From contig NZ_JAFCWM010000008.1 of NCBI RefSeq assembly GCF_049897565.1, positions 1 to 64,000 of the forward strand: a DNA stretch of 64,000 nt, written 5' to 3'. Position 1 is the first letter of the stretch, and every line of letters starts with the position of its first letter. The notes beneath the pieces were generated by a model. It was given only the letters and a program-made list of their open reading frames with translations. It was not told where the DNA came from and searched no databases. This stretch comes from JAFCUW01 sp049897565. Lineage in GTDB: Bacteria > Pseudomonadota > Gammaproteobacteria > Burkholderiales > Burkholderiaceae_D. A program made the position numbers and the translations under genes. Shown here piece after piece: positions 15,751-24,120 of the stretch.

Positions 15751-17970
15751 TTAGAAGTTGCCCTTGAACTGGACGCCGACCGTGCGCGGCTCATTGATGA
15801 AGCCGGTCAGGTTGTTGAAGTCGATCGCGCCCGTGATGCGGCGCGTGTCGGTGATGTTGCGGCCGAACGCTGCCACTTCGTACTTGCCACTGTTCCAGAT
15901 GTAACCGAGGCGCAGGCCGCCTTCGGTCAGCGGCTTGCCGCTGAACTCAACCGCTTCGTACAGGAAGAAGTTGATCTTGCTGCGGTACGACCAGTCGGTC
16001 AGCACGTAGAGCTGGCCATCGGCCAGCGGCCACTGGTAGCGCGCGGTCGCGTTGACGGTCCAGCGCGGCGCCTGCGGCAACGGGTTGCCGTCGATGACGA
16101 CGCGGCCGGCCGCATTCAGCGGATCGGTGACGGTGCAGCTGCCGCACTTGTTGACCGACAGGCTCGCATCGTTGATCTCGGTGAAGTTGTAGCTGCCGCC
16201 GGCGGTGACCTTGAAGTCGCTGGTGACGTAGGCTTCAAAATCGAGCTCGGCGCCACGGCCCTTGGTCTTTGCCGCATTGATCAGGCGGTTGACGTTCGAG
16301 TTGCCGCCGACGACCGTCAGCTGCTGGTTCTTGACGTTGAAATCGTAGATGCTGAAGGCGACGCGGCCGCGGCGCTCGAACAGGTCGGCCTTGACGCCGG
16401 CTTCGACCGACACGATCGTCTCGGCATCGGCCACCGTGATCGGCACCGACGCCGAAGCGGCGGCAATACTCGGCGCGCGGAAACCGGTGGCGGCGCGCGC
16501 GTAGACGTTGACGTCCTTGTTGACCTTGTAGGTCGCGCTCAGGTCCCAGTTGGCCTTGCTCTTGCTGGTGCTGACCGAACCTGGCCCGATCTGCACCACG
16601 TTGACCGCCGACACGGTGTTGAAGTCCTTCTTGTCGTTGGTGTAACGCACGCCGCCGCGCACGGTGAAGGCATCGCTGACGGCGTAGTTGAGCGAAGCGA
16701 ACGCCGCCCACGCGGTGTTGTCCTGGTGGCTGGCCAGGTGCGACGTCTGCGCGCCGGTGGTGCTGTTGAAGTTGTCGGTGTAACCGTTGGCGTCTTCGTT
16801 GAAGTAGTACAGGCCAGCCTGCCAGTTGAGCGGGCCGGCAACCTTCGATTCGGCGCGGAACTCCTGCGTGTACTGCTTGACGCCGCTGATGCCGCCCGCG
16901 GTCTCGACCTGGAACGGGATGAAGCCGGGACCGGCCGGCGTGCCGCCGTCGATGTCGCCGCGGCTCAGATACCGGTTGACCTGCTCGAAGCCGCTGATCG
17001 AGTACAGCTTGACGGCGCCGAGGTCCCACGACAGGCGCATGCTGGCGCCGCTGGTCTTCAGGTTCTGGTAATTCTGCGCATTGGTGACGACGCGGTCGGC
17101 GTCGAAGCCGTCGGCGAAGTCGTTCGTGCCCTTCTTGATCAGGTTGGCACGGAACAGGCGCGAGCTGCCGGTCGTCGTGCGCTGGTGCACGTTAAACAGC
17201 GCCGACAAGCTCGTGTCCGGCGCGTACAGCAGCTGCAGGCGCTCGGCGTGCTCGTTGTAGCCGTCCAGTTCGCCGCGCTTGACGGTGAACGCCGGGTCGG
17301 CGTAGTTGTCGACGTAGTTGTCGCGGTGCTGGCGCAAGGTCGAAAAGCGCATCGCCCACTGGTCCGACAGCGGCACGTTGATGGCGCCGTCGACATTGAT
17401 GGTGTTGTGCGAAGCGACAGTGCCGTTGTAGTAGCCCTCGATCTTGCGCATGTTCGGCTTTTCGGATTCGAACTTGACCACGCCGGCCGGGGTGTTGCGG
17501 CCAAACAGCGTGCCCTGCGGGCCGCGCAGCACTTCAACGCCGGCCAGGTCGAAAATCGGGAAACCTTTCAGGATCGGGTTTTCCTGCACGACGTCGTCGT
17601 AGATCAGCGAAACGGGCTGCGAGGCGAAGGTATTGAAATCGGTATTGCCGTAGCCGCGGATGTAGAAGCGCGGGAAGGTGCGCCCGTTCGACGATTCCAC
17701 GTTCAGGCTCGGCACTTTGCCGGCCAGCACGCGGATGTCTTCGCCGCCGGACACCAGCACGTCGAGCTTCTCGCCCTTGATCTGGGTGACCGAGACCGGG
17801 ACTTCCTTGATGTTTTCGCTGCGGCGCTGGGCAGTGACGGTAACGCTTTGCAGCTCTGGCGCGGCAACCGCCTGGGCCAACGCGGAACCGAGCGGCAGCA
17901 TGGCCGTCAGGGCCAGCATGGCGCCGTGGGCGCGCAAAACGCGCTGGTGCATCTTGGAGATCTTGATCAT
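15751..17970 (-). CDS. TonB-dependent outer-membrane receptor
   Basis: A 739-residue outer-membrane active-transport channel. It has an N-terminal signal peptide (hydrophobic run ending GSALAQA, about residues 1-35) and a TonB-box-like stretch (LQSVTVTAQRRSENIKEVPV). The plug domain (about residues 45-160) includes IRGYGNTDF and EVLRGPQGTLFGRNTPAGVV, and a beta-barrel of about 580 residues ends in phenylalanine (GVQFKGNF), as outer-membrane barrels do. The ligand cannot be told from sequence. No regulator, FecR or transporter partner is adjacent. The start at 17970 has AGGAAAA before the ATG. Confidence 0.93.
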   Translation of the reverse strand: MIKISKMHQRVLRAHGAMLALTAMLPLGSALAQAVAAPELQSVTVTAQRRSENIKEVPVSVTQIKGEKLDVLVSGGEDIRVLAGKVPSLNVESSNGRTFPRFYIRGYGNTDFNTFASQPVSLIYDDVVQENPILKGFPIFDLAGVEVLRGPQGTLFGRNTPAGVVKFESEKPNMRKIEGYYNGTVASHNTINVDGAINVPLSDQWAMRFSTLRQHRDNYVDNYADPAFTVKRGELDGYNEHAERLQLLYAPDTSLSALFNVHQRTTTGSSRLFRANLIKKGTNDFADGFDADRVVTNAQNYQNLKTSGASMRLSWDLGAVKLYSISGFEQVNRYLSRGDIDGGTPAGPGFIPFQVETAGGISGVKQYTQEFRAESKVAGPLNWQAGLYYFNEDANGYTDNFNSTTGAQTSHLASHQDNTAWAAFASLNYAVSDAFTVRGGVRYTNDKKDFNTVSAVNVVQIGPGSVSTSKSKANWDLSATYKVNKDVNVYARAATGFRAPSIAAASASVPITVADAETIVSVEAGVKADLFERRGRVAFSIYDFNVKNQQLTVVGGNSNVNRLINAAKTKGRGAELDFEAYVTSDFKVTAGGSYNFTEINDASLSVNKCGSCTVTDPLNAAGRVVIDGNPLPQAPRWTVNATARYQWPLADGQLYVLTDWSYRSKINFFLYEAVEFSGKPLTEGGLRLGYIWNSGKYEVAAFGRNITDTRRITGAIDFNNLTGFINEPRTVGVQFKGNF

Positions 17971-18208
17971 GAGTTTTCCTGGAAAATGACGTGCGATGAG
18001 TGACCTTGCCTTGTCTCCTGCCCGCTGACGCGCATCCTTGGGATGTCTTTACATTGCCAGACTCAGATGGCCGCTATTTTCGGACAGGCAACCGGTGAGG
18101 CGCAAGAACTTTATCTAGATGAAAGATTCGCAAACAACACTATTTTTCCATTGCTGGCCTGGCGGCGCGGGATATGATAACGACCACAACAAAATTCCAG
18201 GAGCGTAC

Positions 18209-20338
18209 GTGTCCCACCCCACCATCTCCACCATCTCCACCGTGTTCGCTGCCCTGGCGCTCGCCGCCGGCGCCGCCGGCGCTGCCGACGCCCCGGTCGC
18301 GCCGGTCGCGGCCAAGGCTGCCTGGCAGGAAACCCGCCACGGCGCCGTCGTCACCGACGACTACCGCTGGCTGCAGAAGAAGGAAAACCCGGACGTCATC
18401 GCCCACCTGAACGCCGAGAACGCCTACACCGACGCCATGACGGCGTCGATTGCGCCGCTGTCGGACAAGCTGTACGCCGAGATCAAGGGGCGCATGCAGG
18501 AAGTCGACCTGTCGGTGCCGACCCGCAAGGGCGACTACTACTATTACAACCGCCTCGAAGCGGGCAAGCAGTACCAGATCATCTGCCGTCGCCCGGCCGG
18601 CGCGAAAATGGCATACGACCCGGCCGCGCCGGAAGAAATCCTGCTAGACCAGAACAAGATGGCCGAAGGACATAAGTACTTCGCCGTCGCCAGCGTGCTG
18701 GTCAGCCCGGACGGCCGGCTGCTCGCGTATGCCACCGACACCACCGGCTTTCGCCAGTACACGCTGTTCGTCAAGGATCTGAAAACCGGCCAGCTGCTGC
18801 CCGACAGCGCGCCGCGCGTGACCAGCGCGGCATGGGCGGCCGACAACCAGACCTTGTTCTTCGTGCAGGAAGACGCCACCACCAAGCGCGGCGACCGCCT
18901 GCTGCGCATGAAGCTGGGCAGCGCGCCGGTGCAGGTGTACCACGAGCCGGTCGAGCAGTTCGACCTGCAGGTGTCCGCCACGCGCGACAAGCAATTCATC
19001 CGCCTCGACATCGGCGCCACCGATACCAGCGAAGTGCGGCTGCTGCCGGCCGGCCAGCCAGAAGGCGCATTCGTTTCCCTGGGCCGCGAAAAAGGCCACC
19101 GCTACCGCGTCGAGCACCGCGACGGCGAGCTGTTCATCACGACCAACAAGGACGCCAAGAATTTCCGCGTGGTCACCGCGCCGGCCAGCGCGCCACAGCA
19201 GCAGAACTGGAAGCCGCTGCTGCGCCATGACGGCAAGGTGCTGGTGCAAAACGTCGAAGCGTTCCGCGACTACCTGGTGGTCAGCGAAAAGACGAATGCC
19301 CTGAACCGCATGCGCATCTACGACTTCAACAAGAAGACGTGGAAGAGCGTGAAGTTCGACGACCCGGTGTACCTGGCGCGCGGCGCCGGCACCCCGGAAT
19401 TTTCGTCCGGCGCCTACCGTGTGTCGTACCAGTCGCCGGTGACGCCGCCGACCGTGCTCGACGTCGACATGGCCACTGGCGCGCGCACCGTGCTCAAGCG
19501 CGAGGAAGTGGTGGGCGGCCATGATCCGAAGCGCTACGTCACGCGGCGCATGTGGGTCACCGCGCGCGACGGCGTCAAGGTGCCGCTGTGGGCGGTGTAC
19601 CGCAAGGGCACGCGCTTCGACGGCAGGGCGCCGCTGCTGCTGTATTCGTACGGCTCGTACGGCTATTCGACCGAGGCGACGTTTGCCAGCAAGCGCATCA
19701 GCCTGCTCGAGCGCGGCGTCATCTACGTGCAGGCGCACATCCGCGGCGGCACCGACATGGGCGAGCACTGGCACGACGACGGCATGCTGATGAAAAAGAA
19801 GAACACCTTCAATGACTTCATCGACAGCGCCGAATTTCTGGTGAAGAACAAATGGACGTCGCCGGACCGCCTGATCATCGAAGGCGGCAGCGCCGGCGGC
19901 CTGCTGATGGGCGCGGTCGTCAACATGCGTCCGGACCTGTTTCGCGCCGTGCACGCGGCGGTGCCGTTCGTTGACGTGATGAACACGATGATGGACGCAT
20001 CGCTGCCGCTGACGACCGGCGAGTACCTCGAATGGGGCGACCCGAACCAGAAGGCGGCGTACGACTACATGCGCAGCTATTCGCCGTACGACAACATCGA
20101 GCGCAAGAAGTATCCGGCGATGCTCGTCACCACCGGGCTGAACGACAGCCAGGTGATGTACTGGGAGCCGGCCAAATACGTGGCCAAGCTGCGCGCGCAC
20201 AAGACCGACAACAATCCGCTGCTGCTCAAAACCAACATGGGCGCTGGCCACGGCGGCGCTTCGGGTCGGTATGACGCCATTCGCGAGGGTGCTTTCCAGA
20301 TGGCGTGGATGCTGTCGCAGTGGGAGATTGGCGAATAA
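18209..20338 (+). CDS. oligopeptidase B-like S9A peptidase with signal peptide
   Basis: A serine oligopeptidase of the prolyl-oligopeptidase family, probably cutting short peptides after basic residues as oligopeptidase B does. The 709-residue product has an N-terminal beta-propeller, then a catalytic alpha/beta-hydrolase domain. That domain shows YGSYGYSTEATF, HIRGGTDMGEHWHDDG, the nucleophile Ser in GGSAGGLLMG (about residue 570) and the catalytic His in GAGHGGASGR near the end. The GTG at 18209 is preferred over an ATG at 18119 because AGGAG lies just upstream and because it begins a signal-peptide-like sequence (VFAALALAAGAAGAADA). A periplasmic site is therefore likely, unlike cytosolic PtrB. 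Confidence 0.92.
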   Translation: MSHPTISTISTVFAALALAAGAAGAADAPVAPVAAKAAWQETRHGAVVTDDYRWLQKKENPDVIAHLNAENAYTDAMTASIAPLSDKLYAEIKGRMQEVDLSVPTRKGDYYYYNRLEAGKQYQIICRRPAGAKMAYDPAAPEEILLDQNKMAEGHKYFAVASVLVSPDGRLLAYATDTTGFRQYTLFVKDLKTGQLLPDSAPRVTSAAWAADNQTLFFVQEDATTKRGDRLLRMKLGSAPVQVYHEPVEQFDLQVSATRDKQFIRLDIGATDTSEVRLLPAGQPEGAFVSLGREKGHRYRVEHRDGELFITTNKDAKNFRVVTAPASAPQQQNWKPLLRHDGKVLVQNVEAFRDYLVVSEKTNALNRMRIYDFNKKTWKSVKFDDPVYLARGAGTPEFSSGAYRVSYQSPVTPPTVLDVDMATGARTVLKREEVVGGHDPKRYVTRRMWVTARDGVKVPLWAVYRKGTRFDGRAPLLLYSYGSYGYSTEATFASKRISLLERGVIYVQAHIRGGTDMGEHWHDDGMLMKKKNTFNDFIDSAEFLVKNKWTSPDRLIIEGGSAGGLLMGAVVNMRPDLFRAVHAAVPFVDVMNTMMDASLPLTTGEYLEWGDPNQKAAYDYMRSYSPYDNIERKKYPAMLVTTGLNDSQVMYWEPAKYVAKLRAHKTDNNPLLLKTNMGAGHGGASGRYDAIREGAFQMAWMLSQWEIGE

Positions 20339-20450
20339 AAAAGCGCGGGCGTAACAAAAAGGCCTTGCGCGCCGTGAAATTACTAGATATGATTCGGGCC
20401 TCTTAAGACGTGGTGACAAACGTCTGAAGCAGATCTGATTAGAAGTGTGC

Positions 20451-20526
20451 GGGCGCTTAGCTCAGTTGGTAGAGCGGAGCCCTTACAAGGCTTAGGTCGG
20501 GAGTTCGAGCCTCTCAGCGCCCACCA
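20451..20526 (+). tRNA. tRNA-Val (UAC)
   Basis: A complete cloverleaf with encoded CCA. The acceptor stem GGGCGCT pairs with AGCGCCC, the anticodon stem GAGCC pairs with GGCTT around loop CTTACAA (anticodon TAC), and the T arm carries TTCGAGC. Confidence 0.95.
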
Positions 20527-20571
20527 AATCAGAGACTGATTCATGATCAGCAATACCGATCAGAGTAATAC

Positions 20572-20648
20572 GGAGTGGTAGTTCAGTTGGTTAGAATACC
20601 GGCCTGTCACGTCGGGGGTCGCGGGTTCGAGTCCCGTCCGCTCCGCCA
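20572..20648 (+). tRNA. tRNA-Asp (GUC)
   Basis: A complete cloverleaf with encoded CCA, close to other bacterial tRNA-Asp genes (start GGAGTGGTAGTTCAG, anticodon loop CTGTCAC giving GTC, T loop TTCGAGT). It lies 45 bases after tRNA-Val and is presumably co-transcribed with it. Confidence 0.96.
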
Positions 20649-20661
20649 GCATCACGAAAAG

Positions 20662-20685
20662 AGCCCTGCTTGTCGGGGCTTTTTT
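20662..20685 (+). terminator. terminator of the tRNA operon
   Basis: GAGCCCTG and CGGGGCT form a hairpin followed by T6, directly after tRNA-Asp. Confidence 0.8.
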
Positions 20686-20743
20686 CTTATACATACGGGT
20701 CAAAGGACCCCCCCTGCGGGGAGTCCGGTTTGGGACTCGAAGC

Positions 20744-20763
20744 GAATCGCTTGCAAGCGATTC
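20744..20763. repeat. 20-nt perfect palindrome
   Basis: GAATCGCTTGCAAGCGATTC is its own reverse complement. It lies between tRNA-Asp and the copied tRNA-Asp end. Confidence 0.7.
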
Positions 20764-20783
20764 GGCGGCCTGCCGCAGGTAGG

Positions 20784-20808
20784 CGAGCCCCGTCCGCTCC
20801 GCCAGCAT
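20784..20808 (+). repeat. duplicated 3' end of tRNA-Asp (att-site-like)
   Basis: 25 bases repeat 20628-20652, from the T loop through CCA and four bases beyond, with one mismatch (CGAGCCC for CGAGTCC). The copies are 156 bp apart. A 3'-end copy of a tRNA is the usual mark left by a tRNA-targeting integrase, but no integrase gene lies between them. Confidence 0.75.
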
Positions 20809-20816
20809 TGAAGAGA

Positions 20817-20842
20817 AGGGCCCGATTCGTCCGGCCCTTTTT
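20817..20842 (+). terminator. hairpin after the tRNA-Asp end copy
   Basis: AGGGCC and GGCCCT with a 10-base loop, followed by T5. It duplicates in form the terminator at 20662-20685. Confidence 0.7.
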
Positions 20843-20863
20843 CTATTGTGCATCTCACCGCAT

Positions 20864-21958
20864 ATGTACGTCGTCTATTCAGATCGGGACACCTTGGCCC
20901 ACGCATACGTGACGTTTCGGATCCGCCTGGCGCGCCACGCCCTGGCCGACTTCATCGCCAGCTTCAAGAGCTCAGGCGAAATCGTCGTGTTGGTGTTTGG
21001 CCAGGTACTGATTGGCCTGTTCGCGCTGATCGCGATGCCACCGATGGCGGCGAGCGCCCTCCCCTTTTATCAATCGATCCCGCTGCTGCTCGCGCACGGC
21101 ATGGCAATGAGCCTGCCATTGTTCCTGCTGCGCCGGCGCGTGCTGCCGCGGGACGTGGTGCTCGCCATGCATCCGCTGCCGATCCCGCCCCGTATCGCGC
21201 TGGCGGCCGATGCGCTGGTGGCCGGCATACTAGCTGGCCCGCTGGCGCTGGCGTACATTGTGTCCGCCGCGATCTGGATGTCGCAAGGCCCGGAATGGCT
21301 GCAGGCCGACCGCGCGCTGCCTGCGACCGTGTTCTCCTTCCTTGTGACATGCGGCTGTTCAAGCGCAATCCTGCATCTGCGCGCGCGCGGGCCGCGCCCA
21401 GGCCCGCGCTTGCGCCGGCTAACAACGCTGGCGCTCGGCGAGCCATGGCGTGGCCCGCGCATCGCCTATCTCTGGCACCGCTTGTTCTGGCTGCCCTTCT
21501 GGCGCGGCGATAACGTCATCGGACACCAGCAATCGGCGCTGCTCCTCGGCGCCATCGCCAGCGCAGTAGCATGGACCATGGCGCCGGCCGGTATCATGGG
21601 CGGAGTGCTCGACCTGACGGCGAGTGCTTCCCTGATTCTCCTGGCCGACCGAGGCGACAAGGCGGTGCGCGAACAGCTTGGCGTGCTGCGCCCGATCATG
21701 GCGGCGTGGCCGCTGCAACGGCGCGCGCTCGAAATGTGCGCGCGCGCGTTTTCGCTGGCGCCGGTCGCGCTGTTGCTGGCGCTGTTGTTCGGCGCGGGAC
21801 TGTGGCAGCATACGGCCGGCCACGTGTACTTGACGCTGGCCATGCTGGCGCCTGTGCTGCTGGTGGCAATCCCGCGCTTTAATCCGCGCGCGCGAGTTGG
21901 ACTCGTGGTCGCGTCGATCGTCATACTCACCGCGGTAGGAAGCGAAATATGGAATTGA
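20864..21958 (+). CDS. multi-pass membrane protein, probable ABC transporter permease
   Basis: A 364-residue integral membrane protein with about eight hydrophobic segments (for example IVVLVFGQVLIGLFALIAM, SAILHL and, near the end, FSLAPVALLLALLFGAGLW and VGLVVASIVIL). No characterised family is recognised. Its stop overlaps the start of an ABC ATPase gene by 10 bases, so the two are translationally coupled and this is most likely the membrane partner. The ATG at 20864 is chosen over a GTG at 20846; neither has a clear ribosome binding site. The gene follows directly on a terminator hairpin. Confidence 0.75.
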   Translation: MYVVYSDRDTLAHAYVTFRIRLARHALADFIASFKSSGEIVVLVFGQVLIGLFALIAMPPMAASALPFYQSIPLLLAHGMAMSLPLFLLRRRVLPRDVVLAMHPLPIPPRIALAADALVAGILAGPLALAYIVSAAIWMSQGPEWLQADRALPATVFSFLVTCGCSSAILHLRARGPRPGPRLRRLTTLALGEPWRGPRIAYLWHRLFWLPFWRGDNVIGHQQSALLLGAIASAVAWTMAPAGIMGGVLDLTASASLILLADRGDKAVREQLGVLRPIMAAWPLQRRALEMCARAFSLAPVALLLALLFGAGLWQHTAGHVYLTLAMLAPVLLVAIPRFNPRARVGLVVASIVILTAVGSEIWN

Positions 21959-22581
21959 GTCCTGTGTTGAAGATCGATGCGTTGCGTTTTCACTTCGATA
22001 CCCGCCGCGTCTTTGCCGGTTTTTCAGTCGCGCTGGCGCCTGGCATCACGTGGCTGCGCGGGGCCAACGGCATGGGGAAGACGACTTTGCTGAAACTGCT
22101 GGCCGGTGCCCTGGCACCGGCGGCGGGCACCATCGCGATGAATGGCGTCGACAGCGCGCAAGCGCCGGTCGCGTACCGGCTCTCGAGCTTCTACTGCGGC
22201 GGCGATAGTCCGGATCTGCCGTGGCTGACGGTGACGGAGTGGGTCGACCTGCACCTGGCGCTGTATCCGGCTACGCGCAGGCAGGCGCTCGAGGCGCAGC
22301 TGGCGGCGTTCGGGATCATGGATGTGCTGCCGCAGGCGCTCACCACGCTGTCGCTGGGCCAGCACAAGAAGTTGCAGCTGGCGCTCGCGCTGGCGTTGCC
22401 GGTGACGCTACTGCTGATCGACGAGCCGTTTAACGGACTCGATGCCGCCGGCATGGCGCATTTGCGAAAAGAGCTGGAGCAGCGCGCGGCGGCCAGAGAG
22501 ACGTGCATCGTGCTGACCAGCCATCTCGATCCGCAGCTGACGGTGGCGCGCATGCTCGATCTTGATTCATACGCGACCTGA
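21949..22581 (+). CDS. ABC transporter ATP-binding protein
   Basis: A 210-residue ABC ATPase with Walker A GANGMGKTT (residues 38-46), Q-loop region near FYCGGDSPDLPWLTV, a signature variant LSLGQHKK (the usual LSGGQ has Leu in place of the first Gly), Walker B LLLIDEP, and the switch His in LTSHLD. It resembles the short ATPases of two-gene exporters (CcmA-like class). It overlaps the preceding membrane-protein gene, giving a minimal two-gene transporter. The substrate is unknown. Confidence 0.88.
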   Translation: MELSPVLKIDALRFHFDTRRVFAGFSVALAPGITWLRGANGMGKTTLLKLLAGALAPAAGTIAMNGVDSAQAPVAYRLSSFYCGGDSPDLPWLTVTEWVDLHLALYPATRRQALEAQLAAFGIMDVLPQALTTLSLGQHKKLQLALALALPVTLLLIDEPFNGLDAAGMAHLRKELEQRAAARETCIVLTSHLDPQLTVARMLDLDSYAT

Positions 22582-22631
22582 ATGCCGTCAATCACGCGCA
22601 GGCGGGAACGAAGGATCGACAGCTAACGACA

Positions 22632-23537
22632 TCAATCCAGCGGCACCATGCGATCTCCCTCGCCCGGCTTGCAGCCTTCGGCGATCGGCGTCCAGCCGCG
22701 GTGCACGACCACCCGGCGGCCATCGTGGCACAGCTCGATGCGCTCGCTGCCGGCCACCCGCTCGCGCACGAACGCTTCCACCGTGGTCGGCAGGCTGACG
22801 CGCAGCAACATGGCATCGCGATCTTCCGCCGGATGGTCGTCAAGGTGCAGGAACGGCACGAAGGCTGCAGCCATCATCAGCAAGCGCGAACCGACTGCGA
22901 TCGGCTGCGGCTCGTACTGCACCAGGCGCAGCCAATCCTGCGCACGCGCGCGCAAACCGTCGCCGGCGGCCAGCTCGCCCCACGCGACCGCCAGCATCTC
23001 CATCACCCACTGGTTGCAGTTCTGGTAAAGCAAACTGAATGCATACGCGTTCGCGCTGTAGTCGACCGCGACCAGGTCGAGCACGCGCGGCGTATCGAGC
23101 GCGGCCTGGCGCAACGTTGCCGCGGCAACGGCCGGCAGCCGCACGATCGACACGTAGCCAAGCGCGGGATTGTCGATGCCCATCGCGAAGCCGGCCACGC
23201 CCTGGTCAAAGATGCGCGGGCGGCGCTCGTCGCAAGCGTAGTACAGCTGGCGCGCCGACCAGACGCCGGCCGCATCGCGCGAGGCGACCGCGGTGTGCGA
23301 GTAGCGTATCTGAAAGCGCGACAGGTCGAGGCCTGAGCGGCTCACCAGCGCGGCGTCGCCGCCATCCTGTCCAAGCTCCTCGCGCACGACCGCGGCAAAG
23401 CGCAGCAGCTTGTCTTGCTGGCTCGCCGTCAGCGGTTGCGTACGGTCGCAAAACGCCGGCGACAATGTGCCGGACGACGCCTGCGCGCCGCCGGCAGCGA
23501 TCAAGCCTGCCAGCGCCAGCAGTGCGGCAAACTTCAC
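22632..23537 (-). CDS. DUF2145 family protein
   Basis: A 301-residue exported protein of the DUF2145 family, found mostly in betaproteobacteria and without assigned function. A signal peptide (MKFAALLALAGLIAAGGAQA) opens the protein. Family signatures follow: FCDRTQPLTASQQDKLLRFA, SGLDLSRFQIRYSHTAVA, QLYYACDERRPRIFDQGVAG and the Cys-containing YQNCNQWVMEML. The combined Cys, His and Asn features recall papain-like folds, but this is inference. It overlaps the upstream small gene by 4 bases (ATGA), so the two form an operon. Confidence 0.85.
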   Translation of the reverse strand: MKFAALLALAGLIAAGGAQASSGTLSPAFCDRTQPLTASQQDKLLRFAAVVREELGQDGGDAALVSRSGLDLSRFQIRYSHTAVASRDAAGVWSARQLYYACDERRPRIFDQGVAGFAMGIDNPALGYVSIVRLPAVAAATLRQAALDTPRVLDLVAVDYSANAYAFSLLYQNCNQWVMEMLAVAWGELAAGDGLRARAQDWLRLVQYEPQPIAVGSRLLMMAAAFVPFLHLDDHPAEDRDAMLLRVSLPTTVEAFVRERVAGSERIELCHDGRRVVVHRGWTPIAEGCKPGEGDRMVPLD

Positions 23538-23986
23538 AACGCGACTTTGCGCGGCGCCAGTTCGTTGTAGACCTTGTCTTCGAGCACCAAGAAGAATGCC
23601 TGGCGCGTGTCGGCGCGGGCGAACTCGATGCCGTACGAACGGTTCTGCGCGTGGATCATGTCGCCGCGCGCCAGGCCTTGCGCGGCGAACACGGCGGCCG
23701 GCAGGTCGAGCACGATGCGCTGCTGCGGATTGCCCGCCTGCATGGCAACGCGGGTGCTGCCGGCGCGGCCCGGGGTCTGGTCGATGTCGATGATCTGGTA
23801 GTTGCCGTCGGCGCGCTTGTGGTCGCCCGTCGAACTGTTGCTCGATCCCTGGAACGAATCGGAAACGCTGCCGCTCGAGGCCGAACCGGCGGAGGACGCC
23901 GACGAGGTGAAGCTGCCCGCGTGCGCGTGCACCGCGACGCCGAGGGCGGCGGCGAGGAAGGCGCCGCGCAAGGGGTGAGAAGTCAT
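23534..23986 (-). CDS. small exported Ser/Gly-rich protein paired with DUF2145
   Basis: A 150-residue protein with a signal peptide (MTSHPLRGAFLAAALGVAVH, then AHA). A low-complexity Ser/Gly region follows (SFTSSASSAGSASSGSVSDS), then a conserved-looking C-terminal domain (IDIDQTPGRAGSTRVAMQAG ... FAAQGLARGDMIHAQNRSYG). I do not recognise a characterised family. It is co-transcribed and translationally coupled with the DUF2145 gene, which suggests a joint role in the cell envelope. The ATG at 23986 is chosen because it opens the signal peptide; the frame extends further upstream without similarity. Confidence 0.75.
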   Translation of the reverse strand: MTSHPLRGAFLAAALGVAVHAHAGSFTSSASSAGSASSGSVSDSFQGSSNSSTGDHKRADGNYQIIDIDQTPGRAGSTRVAMQAGNPQQRIVLDLPAAVFAAQGLARGDMIHAQNRSYGIEFARADTRQAFFLVLEDKVYNELAPRKVAL

Positions 23987-24120
23987 GGAAAATCCTTGGT
24001 CGAAATGAAGGGCTGCGCTAACTGCGCGTGAATACTGAAGAATATAACAGGCTGCGCGGCACAGCGCGACCCTCAGCGGCGAATCGGCGCGCCGCCGCTG
24101 TGGCATCGGCGCCGCATCGG

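Noticed and set aside
20575..20811. Plus-strand frame through tRNA-Asp (MVVQLVRIPACHVGG...)
   Set aside because: A translation of the tRNA gene itself.
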